Position numbers and translations under genes: made by a program. From Colius striatus (Eukaryota > Chordata > Aves > Coliiformes > Coliidae), in contig NC_084771.1 in assembly GCF_028858725.1 (NCBI RefSeq), positions 5,422,915-5,486,914 on the forward strand: DNA of 64,000 nt, read 5' to 3'. The first letter of the stretch is position 1, and each line of letters opens with the position of its first letter. Positions 1 to 13,361 of this stretch are shown piece by piece. The notes below the pieces were generated by a model. The model ran no database searches, was not told the origin of the DNA, and saw only the letters and a program-made list of their open reading frames with translations.

Positions 1-170
1 CAAAGAGGCAATCAGTCTTGATAAAGTACATGAGCCTGAACTGAATCACAGCTTCAGAAACTCACTTTACATTTATGTAAAAATAGAAAACGTAGTCTAT
101 GCAATGGAGCCATTAAAATGCATGTGCATTTGTGTGCAAGTTCTCTTTCTTCTCTCCCTTTCCTTCTCAG

Positions 171-407
171 CTTGATAACTGTATTGTTGATAGGAATAAA
201 ATATCAGCCTTTACTTGTACACATACCCGAGATCTTGTAAGTCATTACAACGTGTTTTTGAGATTTGCCACTTCACTGCTCTATAAAAAGCTTCCTGAAA
301 AAGTATTAACAGATGGCCTCTTACTCTCTGAGACTGTTCGCAATACACCAGATGGCAACCTGAAAGAGAAAATCCAACTTACATTTTCAAAACTGAAAGA
401 AATGTGA
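171..407 (+). CDS. 3'-terminal coding exon of an unidentified gene (partial)
   Basis: A strong acceptor, a long pyrimidine tract ending TCTCAG at 161-170, precedes an open frame of 78 codons that closes at TGA 405-407. Two AATAAA signals follow within 45 bp, so this reads as the last exon of a + strand gene whose other exons lie left of the window. In phase 0 the peptide starts LDNCIVDRNK and ends FSKLKEM. It is mostly polar and probably helical, with a short hydrophobic patch (VFLRFATSLL) and no motif I recognise. An upstream in-frame GTG at 132 lies in the pyrimidine tract and is not a start. In human the plus-strand gene on this side of IDS is AFF2, but the peptide does not resemble the AF4/FMR2 C-terminus as I remember it. 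The family stays unknown. Exon status is well supported by acceptor, stop and poly(A) order; the frame is inferred from openness. Confidence 0.6.
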   Translation, partial: LDNCIVDRNKISAFTCTHTRDLVSHYNVFLRFATSLLYKKLPEKVLTDGLLLSETVRNTPDGNLKEKIQLTFSKLKEM

Positions 408-419
408 CAATATCCTCAC

Positions 420-450
420 AATAAATATACAGCATGAAGGTAGCAATAAA
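420..450 (+). terminator. Tandem poly(A) signals of the left-edge gene
   Basis: AATAAA occurs at 420-425 and again at 445-450, 13 and 38 bp after the TGA. This position fits a very short 3' UTR for the exon ending at 407. Either signal could be used. Confidence 0.55.
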
Positions 451-3400
451 TGATCCGTTTGAAGCAAACTGGCTTTCTTTATTTAAGCAGTGAATCCAGC
501 CCTCATTTTATAACATATTGTGGAATGCTTCATATCCAGTGCTGGAAGTAATTTCTGATGCAAGCAGAAAGTTTGCTTTAAATGAGCAACAGATTTATGA
601 GAGGCAAGTTTATTTGAAAGAGTGAAAAAAATGGGCCAATAGCCTTGGGGGTTAAGACTTTGTACACTGGATCCCTGGTATCTGGTTTGTGTCTGAGAAC
701 TAGTCAGGAGGTTGCAGCACTTTTGTTATTAACATGAGAAGTATTAAACACAACTTGCCAGTCAGGTTTCTGTTAGGGGAAGGTAATAACTGTTCCAGAT
801 CCTTACTGCTTTCAAGCTTTCCCATTCACCTGCTAGACAGCAGCTTAGCTCAGCTCACAAATACTGGAGAGCTCTGCTAAATACAATCAACCATTCTCAG
901 TGTTATAGGGTGTTCTTTGGAGCTGGGACTATCACTTAGATGAATCAGGATATCCTTCAGATAGAGGCAGTATTCCCCACTCCACAAGTCCTACTAAAGG
1001 ACAATAACCACTGATGGGGTTAGAGATGTCTTCCAGCACACATCAAGAAACCTAAAAAGAGGTCTTTGTACTTGTACAGTATCAGCATGATGAGGCTTCT
1101 TTTTTGGATAAAGCTTCGAGGCGCCACTGTAATTTCAGTAACATTCATCTAAGTTGTGATCCTGCTTCTAACAGCAAAGCCTCAAAGGATTCTGAAGAGA
1201 TTAAAACAGTTCTTAAGAGGAAGACAGGTAACTTTCCAACTATCTCTCACCATGGATCAGTGTAGCTGTTCCTATCAAGTTCACTTTTCACTGTGTAATG
1301 CAGGACACACCTGGAAAGCTGGACTAGATCATTTTTCAGAGTCCCTTCCAACCCTTAACATTCTGTGATTTCTTCCTCCGAGGCCTTTCCAAAAAGGTAC
1401 CTAGAGGCTGGCAGTGGAAACAAATGCCTACACCTGCTTCCATGCAACCAGAGTTATCTGTTGTGCCATCAGGTTTTAAGCAGAATTCCCTACTGAAGTC
1501 AATACGCCGTAAGCACAAAACTGCCTGTAGGACAAATTACAAAATTACAAACTAGACAGCTGTCCTACCACTGCCCATAAAAGGAAACCATTTCTATAAA
1601 AATGCTATTTATTATTAATAATATAAAATATTTATAATGGTACCAGATGTAGGAAAATTGTCACAGAGGGAGTTTCCCTCTTTCTCATTGGCCATATGCC
1701 CACTTTCATAAGCTGTAAACAATAACCAAAATAACTGCATGGAGATAAGACAATCCTAGGGCTAAAGCTGGGCTTTCTGTGCAAATGTACCACCATGCAG
1801 CTCTAAGACCTTTTTTGTTAGTCTAAGGTGGTAGATTGTATCAGCAAATGGGAGAGTTTCAGGAAAGAGAAGAAGAAAACTGCTAAGTTCCAGCCTTTAA
1901 AGTCAACTGCAATATGCCTATAACTCTCACCTGGAGCTGGAACTACATGTTCACCCTAAAACAAACATTGTTTTTAGCTGCCTGTTAATATTGTTGAACT
2001 TTATCATTTTCTTGTTAGAGTATAGATCCAAGAGATTAAAAACACACCATACAAAAATTAATCTTTAGAAGAACACAGGACAAAGCAACATCCCAAAGTG
2101 AATGTTATTCATGTTTTTCAGTCATTGTTGAAGTCTTCAGTATGATACTTCAGTAGCAATATTTAAATGATCTTTTGCACCTGACAATGGCCTTTGCATC
2201 TGTGTTAGGATCTTGAGATTGCCCAGTTTGGAAAGTGATGGTATCAGATCTCCCAAATTTTATTACTCTTTAAACTGCTGTTCAAGATACAGGCTCATCT
2301 CATCTAGTTCCCACCTGGTGTTCATCACCTTCTGGCATCAGGCCAGACTATCACCTTTACCCCTTGCAACATCCCCTAATTGCACTACTGCCTCCATACT
2401 GCACACTTTGCAAAGCCACTTGAAAAGTTCAGGTACATAACTAGGAAAAGAAATGGTACTTGCTTTACTTTCATCTGCTCTCTTCACGTAGGTGCTGAGT
2501 TCTGCAAGGCAGAAGCTGTCCTAGGTCACATGCTCCTTCCTGCTCCGGCACTCCAACTTCTTGATGAGCTACATCAACAGAGGAAAAAGTGGGTTTTGCT
2601 GAGTTATCAAGCTGAATCGGCTCCCAGGGAATCAGACACGCTCCAACAGAAGGGTGAGGGCAGAGCCAGCCAGCTGTGAACAGCAGCAGGGAGCTGGGAC
2701 CAGCCCTGCTCTTGGCAGTCAGCTCAGCCACAGCACAAAGCCTCCTCCCTGCCACGGTTTGGACGGTGTCTATCACAGCTGGGCCCTTATCCAGTTCGAG
2801 TCTCTAGACCCAACTGAGAATGAGAGATTTCAAACACTGAACATTTTCAAGGGAAAACCTCACACGGCACCACTTAAACTAGTCACACCAGCAGAGAACT
2901 TTATGAAAGAGGTTAAAAAAAACCCGAGTTCCCATTGCATTTCATTTCCCCCATTCATTCAGTGATCAAATGCATGAAAGTCCTTGTTCCTACCCCACAA
3001 GCTTGGGTTTCTGTTTGAAACTGATTGAATGACAGGGGATAACAGATGATGACGGCCTGTCACCATTCACTGCTGGAGCTGGCAGGCTGGAGTGGAGTGC
3101 TTTGCCAACATGTAAGCTCAAGAAACTGAGATGCTAGACCCTAAGAGATGACTGCACTGGGCTTTTAAAAGCAGTTATACTGTTCAGCCTTCAATCAGTG
3201 ACTGCTGTATATGAAGATCTTTTTGCCTGGCTGGTGCTAAAGGAGGTGCTGATATATCATGAAAGGGCAAGTTGGCCAGAAGAGTTAAGCTGCTGTGCAG
3301 CCTGAAAACTAACTGGAGAAGAGAACTGAAGAAAATAGACACTACTTCTCACCTCTATGTATTTTGTACAATGTATGTAACAATATGCAACAATTAACAT

Positions 3401-6400
3401 TGCTAATAATGTCCTTACAAAACTGAACAGCAGTCCTCAAACTCATCTCCATTGCCCTGTCCATAACATTCCCAAAGCATAACCACTTTGTGAGATCAGT
3501 CACTTTCAGCCTAATGTATTTTGCTGCTGCAGCACAAGAGGTCTCCTGTGTCTGCAGCTCCCAATAGAAACCCCACTGACCTGGGTTTGTATCTTTCACT
3601 TAACACTGAGACCCTCCTAATGCAAACTCAACTTTATTTTCCCCCTGTATGACAGGTTCCCAAAGAACTTGTCTGTACAGATAGGAGCCAACCTGCACTG
3701 AGAAAACACATCTTGCACACTTTGTTTTGATTATACTTCTGAATTTCAAGAGGGGTAAAAAAGAAAATCAAGAATAAAAACCCCACCAGAGTCAAAGTGC
3801 AGAAGCCATCTGAAATTAAGCCTTTGATTCAATTTTGAGCCAAACTCATGAAAAATAGTGTTAGATAGCATAATGATCTTTACTCTCTTATTCAGGGAGT
3901 GCTTTTTGGAGTACAATGAGCTTGGTGAAGTCTTGGGGGTCTGATCGATGGCAGGCCTGTCACTCAGTTGCCATTAGCTTGAGAAAGACTTGCATCTCTC
4001 CTCCTGATGTTATTCACTAGAATGACACTGTTCATTGTGATTGTTGTTAATATTTTACATCTTAGAAATAGTAGGTCTAGCTCCACTCTTACTCTGGCAT
4101 TATTGACAATGTAGCTCACAAGTGTGGGGGAAGGAAAAAGGACTTGTGTCAAGACTAGCAGAATGCCTGGGCCTAGGTTTTTTGTGCAGGGGGAATGAGA
4201 TAAGAATGTTAGGAAGCAGCCATTTCTCCTTCATGAGTTAGAGCACAGCTCTTAGGGAGTGCAGCATTCAAATAAGAATCAGCATTTTAGCTAGAGACAA
4301 ATGCACTAATCGTGGTCATGAACACAGCTGAACTAAATGTCTCAGCAAAACCACTCAGTAATGGCATCAGTCATGATAAAGGAAATGAGTATTTTCAGGA
4401 TAGGACACACTCAAAGAATACAAACAGAATCCTTTGTGCCTGCTTCTATGGAGGAATGATTCAGAGTATGTATTCAAACAACTTGCTACTAAAATAGCAG
4501 TACAGTTCATGACATCCGTTAAAGAAATGAGTCTGGAATAGAAAGAGCTGCTCTATAAATTGGTTTTTAATTGTCCAGATGACCAATTCCTCTGTCACCA
4601 TGCAGGAACAGTGCAGCAAAAAAAAAACCAAACCACCATCAAAAACCAAAGAAGGAACAATAAAGGTTATTTTCAAAGTAAATTGAAACAAAAAAAATGT
4701 CTCTACCTTTCAGTATTCCTAAAGTTCCCCTTTATTGAAAAAAAGGGACCGATCTATTCTATACTCTATGAAGTTGTAAAGACATGACAAATAGGACTTT
4801 GAGCCTATTTGTAAAGTAATCTACTTTTAACCACCTCTGCTTCACACACCAATCTTTTCTTCCAAGCACATTAGCTAGCACTGTGTGAGGAAACTGCCAA
4901 TGCAACTGCAGGGATTTATACAAAGATTTAGCTGTAAAAATTCCTAGAAATCTGGTTTTTTTTTTCCTAAGCTACATATAGCATTGCAACGTGCAACTTT
5001 CTGTGCAAGAATGAATGATATTAAAAGGGTGATCTTTTCTCTTATTGTTTAAAATTTGGAAGCACTACTTCCAACACACTTCTAATATGACAAAAACAGA
5101 GAACAGAAGCATCCCACTACTCTGGTCACATATCTCAGGGAGTTATACCTGCTGCTGATTAACCATATCACACATCTTCATGACAAGTACAAAATAAAAT
5201 GTAGCTAGTATCCCACAGCTTGTGATTTTCTGTCTGCTGTTCTCTAATGTGTTACTGACCTCTAGTCGAGGAACTCTGGAATTACAGGGCAGAGCCGCTC
5301 CCACACAAGCAGATGACATCTGAAGAACTACAAAATCCCAACAAAGAAGTGAAAAGCTGGAGGACTTTTGCCTCCTTTCAGCTGCAGTCGTGAAGAAGAG
5401 GCAATGCCAAGTGTAGACAAGCACAGATGGAAGGTTTACATGAGGTTTATGTGTGACATTTGATGTGGAACATCATGTGTTTGCACTTCCTAGTTTTTAG
5501 TTTTCATGTCTTGTGACTCATTTAAACCTCTCAAAGAAAGTGAAATGTTACTGAATCAAGGATAGGAGAAACTCTGAGAAATCCAGACCTGGCTACTGTT
5601 TCAGATGAATACATGAGAGAGAGAAGGGAGAGATGTGGGAGCCTTATGAAGGCCGACAAGCATACTAATTCCATCCTATGCTACCAAAATCTTGCCAGGT
5701 AAACCCAATGTTTCTGAAAAGTGAACATCTGACCTTAAAACACAGAGCACCAAGGTATTTCTTCCTAGCACAAAAGAAACTGTACTAATGCTCAGTTACC
5801 CGCTCAGGCAGGTGTCTTCAACCCACTGGCTTCCTTTGGTAGCACCAGCAGCCGGATGCATATGCCAACCTTCTGGCACTGGTTCAGCAGAGCATACTCA
5901 GCCACCACAAGTGTTTTACTGAATGGAATGTGCTTAAGTGCATGGCTTAGTGCTTCACTATGTCAGGGCCTACCTGTATTTAATTAAAGGTAAAGAAAGG
6001 TTCTTAGTTCTTTCACAAAATGAACACTACACGAATCCTTAGACAAACCATCATTTACAAAGGCAATGAAAAATTCTGGTCTCATGTGCATGGGCTTACA
6101 CCATAGAGAACATCATTGCTTTAACAGAGCAACAACAAATATAGAAGACACTCAAGGTGTTTCCACGAAGGATTGTCTTGAAAAGAGTAATTGCATGCAA
6201 GAGTAACAGTTACAGAAACAAATAACCCTCAAAGGAAGTAAAGGTTTGCAAATTCTAAAAATATGAAGACCCATTTAAAGCAAACTCATCCCAGCTTCCC
6301 TGTCCAGAATTCTATACCTCCAAAACAAATTGCTTTAATCTGTACTAATCTTATTCCAGCAAAGACAAACTAAAGCTGGCAACAAGAAAATGATTATACT

Positions 6401-6971
6401 ATCAAGTTCAATAAGTCAATCTATTTGTTTTTAACATCCCTGACCTTGATTTTGTTTAGTAAAACAAGGCACCCAAGTTTTCCAGCAGAGCAGACAAAGG
6501 AAAAAGATGAGTATCCCACAGCTGCATGTAATAAGAGCTCCCTCAGTAATGGATCACATCCTTCTTGCTGCGAAATATTCACGAGGGCTCAAGTAAAGAG
6601 AATAATTTCCTTCAGCATAAGATCAAACTCACTTTGAAAACAGGAAAATGTGGGAAGTATTAGGCTAGGCTGCAGGTTCAATCAAGGATAGATATTATAC
6701 ACTTCATTATACACTTGCCAAGATTTGTCTTCTAGGAATTATATCCTAATTCTATTACCAGGAAAATGTTTCAGAAAAGGCTCTGTTCTGTAAAGCTGGA
6801 ATAGCAGACACAGAGATCAAAACAAACTTTTTCCAGACATGTGATTAATACTTGCACTTTTATTAGGCAATTCATTGGGGGAAAAAAAAGTCCTGTTTAA
6901 AATTCACTGCAGCTCTGTGGCCACAGAAAGCATTTCTTTGGCTTTGAGGGACTTCCTGCAGAGCCACTCAG
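451..6971. other. Non-coding stretch, no gene found
   Basis: Apart from the CR1 scrap at 1312-1371 I see no exon-like frame with splice sites, no RNA gene and no island. Open frames here are short (at most about 100 codons), overlap one another on both strands and resemble nothing I recognise, so they are treated as chance. Confidence 0.5.
1312..1371 (+). mobile_element. CR1 LINE 3'-end fragment
   Basis: The text reads like the last part of avian CR1 retroposons: a GGACTAGAT-like phrase, then TCCCTTCCAACCC and finally ATTCTGTGATTTCT. Only about 60 bp is recognisable. CR1 inserts are normally 5'-truncated, so a lone 3' tail is usual. Subfamily not assigned. Confidence 0.65.
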
Positions 6972-7537
6972 AAATAGTGTGACCAGCAGCAAGACCAGGG
7001 AAGTGACTGTCCCTCTGTACTCAGTGCTGGTGAGGCCACAGCTTGGATACTGTGCTCAGTTTGGGCCCTTCACTACATGAAAGACATTGAGCTGCAGGAG
7101 CATGTCCAAAGATGGGCAACAAGGCTGGTGAAGGGTCTGGAGCACAAGCCTGATGGGAAGCAGCTGAGGGAGCTGGAGGTGGAAGAGGCTGAGAAGAGAC
7201 ATGATCACTCTCTACTATAACCTCCTTTGAAGTAGTTTTGAAGTGGAGGTCAATCTCTTCTCCCAAATAATGAGTGATAGGGTAAGAGGAAATGGACTCA
7301 ACTTGTGCCAGGGAAGTTTAGATTGGAGATTAGGAAAACCTTTTTTCCCTGAGTGAGTTGTTACACACTGTCCCAGGCTGCCCAGGGAGGTGGTGGAGTC
7401 CCCATCCCTGGAGATACTGCAAAGCCACAGAGCTGAGGTGCTGAAGGACATGGGTTAGTGGTGGGCTTGGCAGTGGGAGGTGAGTGGTTGGACTTGATTT
7501 TAAATGTCTCTTCCAAACGAGATGATTCTAAGATTCC
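6972..7537 (+). mobile_element. CR1 LINE, 5'-truncated, 3' end intact
   Basis: About 565 bp follows the remembered CR1 3' region in order: GTGAGGCCACAGCTTGGA, TGGGCCCTTCACTAC, GGTCTGGAGCACAAGCC, GAGAAGAG, CTCTTCTCCCAAATAA, GGAAATGG, TTTAGATTGGAGATTAGGAA, CAGGCTGCCCAGGGAGGTGG and GTTGGACTTGAT. It ends in GATGATTCTAAGATTCC, the degenerate form of the short ATTCTATG-type tandem that terminates CR1 elements. Several indels show that it is old. It contains no intact reverse transcriptase frame. It lies between the left-edge gene and the 3' end of IDS. Confidence 0.93.
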
Positions 7538-10500
7538 TGGCTTTTCAGGAAGGAGGAAGAGGAAGGCCCTTCTGAGAGCAGCATTGGCGTGAGCCTGCAA
7601 GGCAGTACTGCAAAGCTTGGTGGTGCCAGGGTAAGAGGGGAAGTGGAGGAGAAAGCTTCTGCTCCAATTTTCAGAGAACTACCACTAGCCTTCTCCAGTT
7701 GGGCACCTTCTCTTTACAGCAGGCTTCCATTCTAGACTCAGACTGCTTTGTGTTCATCTGTAGACCACATTTGGAAAGCTTCAGAAACGCAGAAATAGCC
7801 TTGGGTTAAAGCACAAGATAGGGAATCAATGTTCTTTTAGATCCATGTCTGCTCACACGTTTTGTCTGCCCTGGAGTAAAAACTTCACCTCTCTAGGCTG
7901 TAATTCCTTACCTGTAAAACAGCAGTAACCTTTCCTCACTGCCCCTAGTAAGTTTAGACAGAGCATTGCAGCACAGATCTCACTGCAAGCAGAAACATCC
8001 TAAATCCAACTCCAGGCTTCAACACTGGGCTAATGAGAATAATTGTTAGTGGAGCCAGATTAGAATTGGCATTTTTCATGCCATGAGAAGCTGCATGAGT
8101 TGGGATTTTTCCATTGCTTTCTTGTAGACAGTATTTTGAAGTTTTCTCACAGGACAAAAATTACCAAACAATCTGGTTTAAAACCTTGAGCTGACACTTG
8201 TGAAGTGAGCCACAGCATGCTGACAAAGGTGAAAGCTTTCCATCTCAGGTCAACATTTTTTGGTTTGACTTTATTATTTTCACAAAGTAATTGCATTCTC
8301 ATTTGTTGTAATACCCTTTATATTATGTCCAAATTATGCAATATAATAAAAAACTGAAATAAAATTGAAGCAAAGGTCCCTGATCTTATCAAAGCAAAAC
8401 TCTTCAATAAAACTGTCACCAAATGTGGCTATATAAGACAGTTTGAGCTAATGAAATATTTTCCTGACAAAAAAAAGGCTGCAGTCAGATGATCCTCAAC
8501 CAGCTCCTGTAATCTCTGTAAAAGATGCATAAGCAAGACTTTGTTCATAAGACCGACAGCTACACTTGTAGCCCAGCACAGCCCCAAAGCAGGACCAGAC
8601 TCTCGGTCCATTTGTATACACCCTACCAAGTGGCTTCAGTGAGCTGACAAGGAGGAATCCAGCCCAGAGATCTGATAAACATTTGGTGCAGGTTGGACAC
8701 TGAGCACCTTCAAACAATTAGGAACACGTAACCTACAGGTAACTGCTCTTCAGTTACCAGTAAAAACTGGGAATCTTCAGCACAAGTGTATAACATACTA
8801 GAAATTACAGACATTGATTCTACTATGGCATTGGAACCTACAGAAAACAGCAAGGCTTTTAAATGCATGGGTAGTGCCAAATTGAGTGTACTTGGGGCAA
8901 AATCACACACTGTCCAGAGGTACATTTTCAAAAGTGCTTCACAGGTAAATTCAAAGAACATGTGGAGTCAATCACAACATGTACAAAGCTTGCAAGGTTT
9001 GCACCTAAAACACAGCAATAGAGTAGAAAGAGGAAGATCAGAGTACCTCTAGGTGCCTGCAGGGCCTAAAACCAGAGATAGGAAATATTTCCCTTTCCAG
9101 TCCTTCTCTTCCATTCTTTCTCTCTTCTTAGTGGATCCTAACTTTCAGATCATGACTTCATATCTGATTTCAATGTCTTCCTGTTCCTTCCCTCTCTGAT
9201 GCTTCAGTCTACTACTACTATCCTCTCTCCAAATCCAGCTGCACCTACAAATCACAAACTTTGCCATTTCCTCTCACTTACTCAAAGTTTCATTATAGCT
9301 GGGGCCTTCACATGCTGCTGGATAAAAATGTTCTTCAACTACTCACCATTAAGCCAAGTGTTAAAGATGAAGGGCAAAAGGCTCTTTTTGCTATCTCATA
9401 TGATGGATCTTGACACTGGTACTGTACCTACTTCCATAAGCAGCACTCCCACAGACTTTAAAAGGAGGCAGGGAAGAACCCTGGAGTCGAGACCCATCCA
9501 TGCAGATCTGAAGATAATTTCATTATCCAAGAAGTCAAACACAGAAGCATAAAAAGTTTTGACACAGAGTCACCTTAACTTGGCTGGGAGTTTCTGATCT
9601 GAAGAGCAAGAGGGTCTATAGCCTAGAAAACTGTAAAGTGCTGGAAAATCTAGTTAGCAAGAGGGTAATTTCATTCTCTATGGAGCGTTTCACATTTGGA
9701 TGGTGAGTAACCACTCAAGGGAAAAAAAATTAACATTCCACATTCAGTGAAGGATCTCAGCTACAAACACCAAGCACTTCCCACATACAGCCTGAGCCTC
9801 TCTTTATCCCAAAGGTCTGAAACACAAGCTGAGAATAGTGCCCTGCAAAAGCTGGGTGCTGACAAGACATTCTGTCCCTTTTGCCAGTGCTGATCCTGGT
9901 GCCTAGCTTAGCCCTGGGAATTAAGAAACATCCCTGAGAGAAGCATCATGTCTACATCACATCCTTAATGCTGTGGGACACTCATTGCAGCAGGAGACTC
10001 CACTTGACCAAGACAACACAGCAGCAAGTCACTAATCCATAATTAACATGCAACAGTGATTAATTAGGTAACATCTGACCAATAGCTGAGACACTCAGCT
10101 GCCTTTGCCTGTCCCACAAAACATCTGCAAAGTGCACAGACAGTCATTAATTCAAAATGTATCCCATTTCCCCAGCAAGCAGAGAGCACAGGCCAAAGGG
10201 AGAACTGCAAGCTGCTGCACAGCACAGTACGTAGCTACAGCATTTCCATATGCTCCAGTGTGCACAGCAGGCCTGAAATTAGACCCAGATCTTTACAGTG
10301 TGCTGTTTGCAAAGGAAACATTCAAGTACAGTGTTACAAAGTGCACCCAGACACACCACCACCTCCATTTTTTACAGACGCCTACTTGCTTCTGCTTAAT
10401 ACGTAGCATATTCATTACCTTGCTTTTAGGACATTGTACAACTAGAAACAATGTCATGAGTTATGATGGACTGATGTACAGCTGGTTAGGGACCAAAATT

Positions 10501-13360
10501 TTAATTCCATTGCTTAATCACTCCTGTACATTAGCTTATTAACACAGGGCTGTTTATTGACTCTGCTCTGTGCCAAGTGCTCACGACGGCTACTCTGGGG
10601 TCCGCGGCGGAATCTCTCCATACATGTACCCCAGGTAACAAATCCTGCTGATGCAGCACCATGCTGTTCTTCCAGCTGTTCTGGTGCCATCCTGAGAAAT
10701 CGGGTCAGCACTGGCATCTCATTTATTTCCCGATGCTTGGCTTGCATCCTCTTCCCTCTGGAGAGTGCACTGTTCACAAGAGCACTTTACTTTTATTGCT
10801 GCTGCTGAGCTCTTTTGTTCCTTAGAGGAGGCTGCTCAGCCTAGCAAAGCCCCAAGCTCAGGCTGTTCAGGAGAAGCAGCATTTTGGTTGGTTTGATAAA
10901 ATGGTGCCTTCTGCCTTTATCTCCACTGGTTTTCCATTTTGCTTAACCACTTCCCTAATAAATCTAAATCACTTTTTTTCCCTCCTACTATGCCTCATCC
11001 TCAAAACTCTTCTGCCCCAGCTCAGCAGTAGGCAGAAGGAAAGGGCTGGCTGGGTGGACAGCAGTCCTGCTCAGTGACTTGCACAATTATTCAAGAATGT
11101 CCTTGCCCTGAACACATGGATACCAGCCTTGACATACTGGCTGTCAGGGACAATTCTGTTTCATGCCTCCCCAAAAGATTACTGGATTTTGATTAAGAAA
11201 GGTCAAGGACAGCTTTTCCTTTCCAATATAAAGAGAATGACTTGAGGAAAAAAATACTCATCACTTAGCACCAGAACTTTTGTCTCCACTTGAGGAATTC
11301 AGTTGCCTGAAGTGATGGGAGGCTTAGGGAAGGGTATATACAAGAATGTTCTCATGCAAATAAATACCTAAATAATTTATCTTCATGCTATAATTTTAGG
11401 TCCTCCAAAAAGGTGTTTGTTTAGGTTTTTTTTTCAGGTGTTTTATCAGGAGAACAAAACACAAAGCTCGGGCAGTCAAATCTAAGACAACAGCCACTTG
11501 CCACATCAATTTTAAATGTACACTGAATTATTGGCCTGGCATACCAGAGATTTAGATTAATCCCCAATACTTCAATACTTTCCCCCAAATAACTTTCCCA
11601 ATATTTGATTTTCCTTTGAAGGAAAGTGTTTCAGAGATATAATTAGCTCTAGCTGCAGACTCCAAATCTCTGCCTCAATAAAACACACCTTCAACCAGTG
11701 TGAAATTGGTACAGCTACACTGAATCTGCCACATGTAACTGCAGTATTTCACACCAGTTGAGGATCTAAGCCTACATGCATAAGTGAGGGAAAAAATATG
11801 TTTTCATCAGGAATAATAATGCTGCAGAACACACAGCATCTTGTGCTGAGTAAAACAAATGACAAGTTCATAAGAAATATATTCTTCTAATTGAGTTTAA
11901 GGCACTAAATAACCACTGTCTTCTAACAGAGAATCAGATTCATGGTGGGTATCTCTACATTAATTAGGAATAAGACTGTCACATGGATTTTATGAAAAAA
12001 GTTATGTCTGTGGCTTCTCTAGGATATTAAAGTCAATTTATCTGAGAAAGACAAGTAATGGCTGGCTTTTTCTTTTTGCAGAAATGGGAGCAGTTCATTG
12101 AGCAAGGCAGCTGGAGTTAGCACTGTCTGAACAAGCTCTTACTTGTTATGGCACAAATTCTGAGAGCCTCCACCTTCCAAGATGGAATTGCAGAAATCCA
12201 GCAGGCTCATAGGACACAACATACAATACTGCCATCACACTCGAGCACAGTGTACCTAGTGGCTGTAAGCATAAGGTACAGCTATCACTGAAATAAAATA
12301 CTTGGCAAAAACATTTTTCTCAGATACAAGCTAACAAATATTCACCTTCATGCATTTGGCCATATGGAAATTCACTTCCCAGCACAGCTTGGGATGACTA
12401 ATGCTCCACATCCTGTGTTGTTAAAAGCCATACTAAAATCTTGAAACTAAATGGGAGGTTTTTAGTTATCCCAGTTCAAAATGAAAGCTGCCAAGCCCCA
12501 CTTAGCACCTAAAAACACAAACATCCAAGTTTCTGTCACTGAACATGACAGCCCTCAAGTGCACTGAACAGTTCAGCAATGACAGCAACCAGCAAGCTCC
12601 AACACCTAAAGGTTTCCATCTCTCTTCACCTGGGGGGCCTCATTGGATCAGTCTTCAAGAAAACCCACAGATGAGCATACTGGTGTTACCTTAACCTCTC
12701 AGTCTTATTTAGTGTTTCAGTGATGAAAGCACTCATTTCACACATATTCATTAAAATTTCCCATCCCTTCCTGTAGGATAAGGAGCATGACTCTCCAAAT
12801 TAAAGCTTTTGCTTAAAATAATTACAGTTTGAAAGAAGCACATTTTTCTCTTTTAGCTCTAGTCAGAGGTAAGGCTGATGACAACAGACACCTCAGTCCT
12901 TCCCCATTATCAAGCATCTCCCTGGCCACTCCAGCTCCAAGTCTCTCAGGCAAAGTGTACAGGAGCTCTTCACTGTCACACAATCTCTGCACAGCCTTTC
13001 AAACACAGTAGTTTATCTTTTTCTACCTTTCACACCAGCAGTTTCCACATAGATAATGAATTTTAATTCTTCAGTCACTACAGAACAGAGACGATGCACA
13101 GCATGGGTCTGCATAGCCTGTGTGGCCTCTTCAGAAGTGTACAGCTTGTGTTTGAAAACATAACTGCAGAAGTTCCCTCTGACTACTTCAGTGCAATAAA
13201 GGCTGTAACAGACAAAGGCAGTAGTTTGTGTTTTGATACAAGACATGATACAAACAGGATTTTAATTCAAACCAAGCGTTTTCTGTACAACAGAAAGGTT
13301 TTATACAAAGAAGGAAGTGCTGCTTCGGTTACAAGAACACACTCAGAGATGCTCCTGAAC
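7538..13360. other. Non-coding stretch downstream of IDS
   Basis: No exon with credible splice sites was found. The part nearest IDS (below 13,362) must include its 3' UTR, whose end is not fixed. Minus-strand AATAAA motifs exist far downstream at 10,792-10,797 and 10,553-10,558 and could serve a long 3' UTR. An open minus-strand frame of 87 codons at 10,514-10,777 contains CpGs but has no recognisable homology. Confidence 0.45.
13062..13266 (-). terminator. IDS: Candidate IDS poly(A) signals
   Basis: On the minus strand ATTAAA, the common variant signal, occurs at 13,261-13,266 and 13,062-13,067, about 96 and 295 bp after the IDS stop. No canonical AATAAA lies closer. Human IDS transcripts are known to have longer 3' UTRs too, so these are candidates only. 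Confidence 0.3.
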
Positions 13361-13361
13361 C

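Noticed and set aside
7021-7600. Three minus-strand frames around 7.0-7.6 kb
   Set aside because: They are antisense readings of the CR1 element and carry no CR1 protein.
10105-10542. 145-codon + strand frame
   Set aside because: No promoter or island, no recognisable motif, Cys/His/Ser content typical of random translation, and no splice context.
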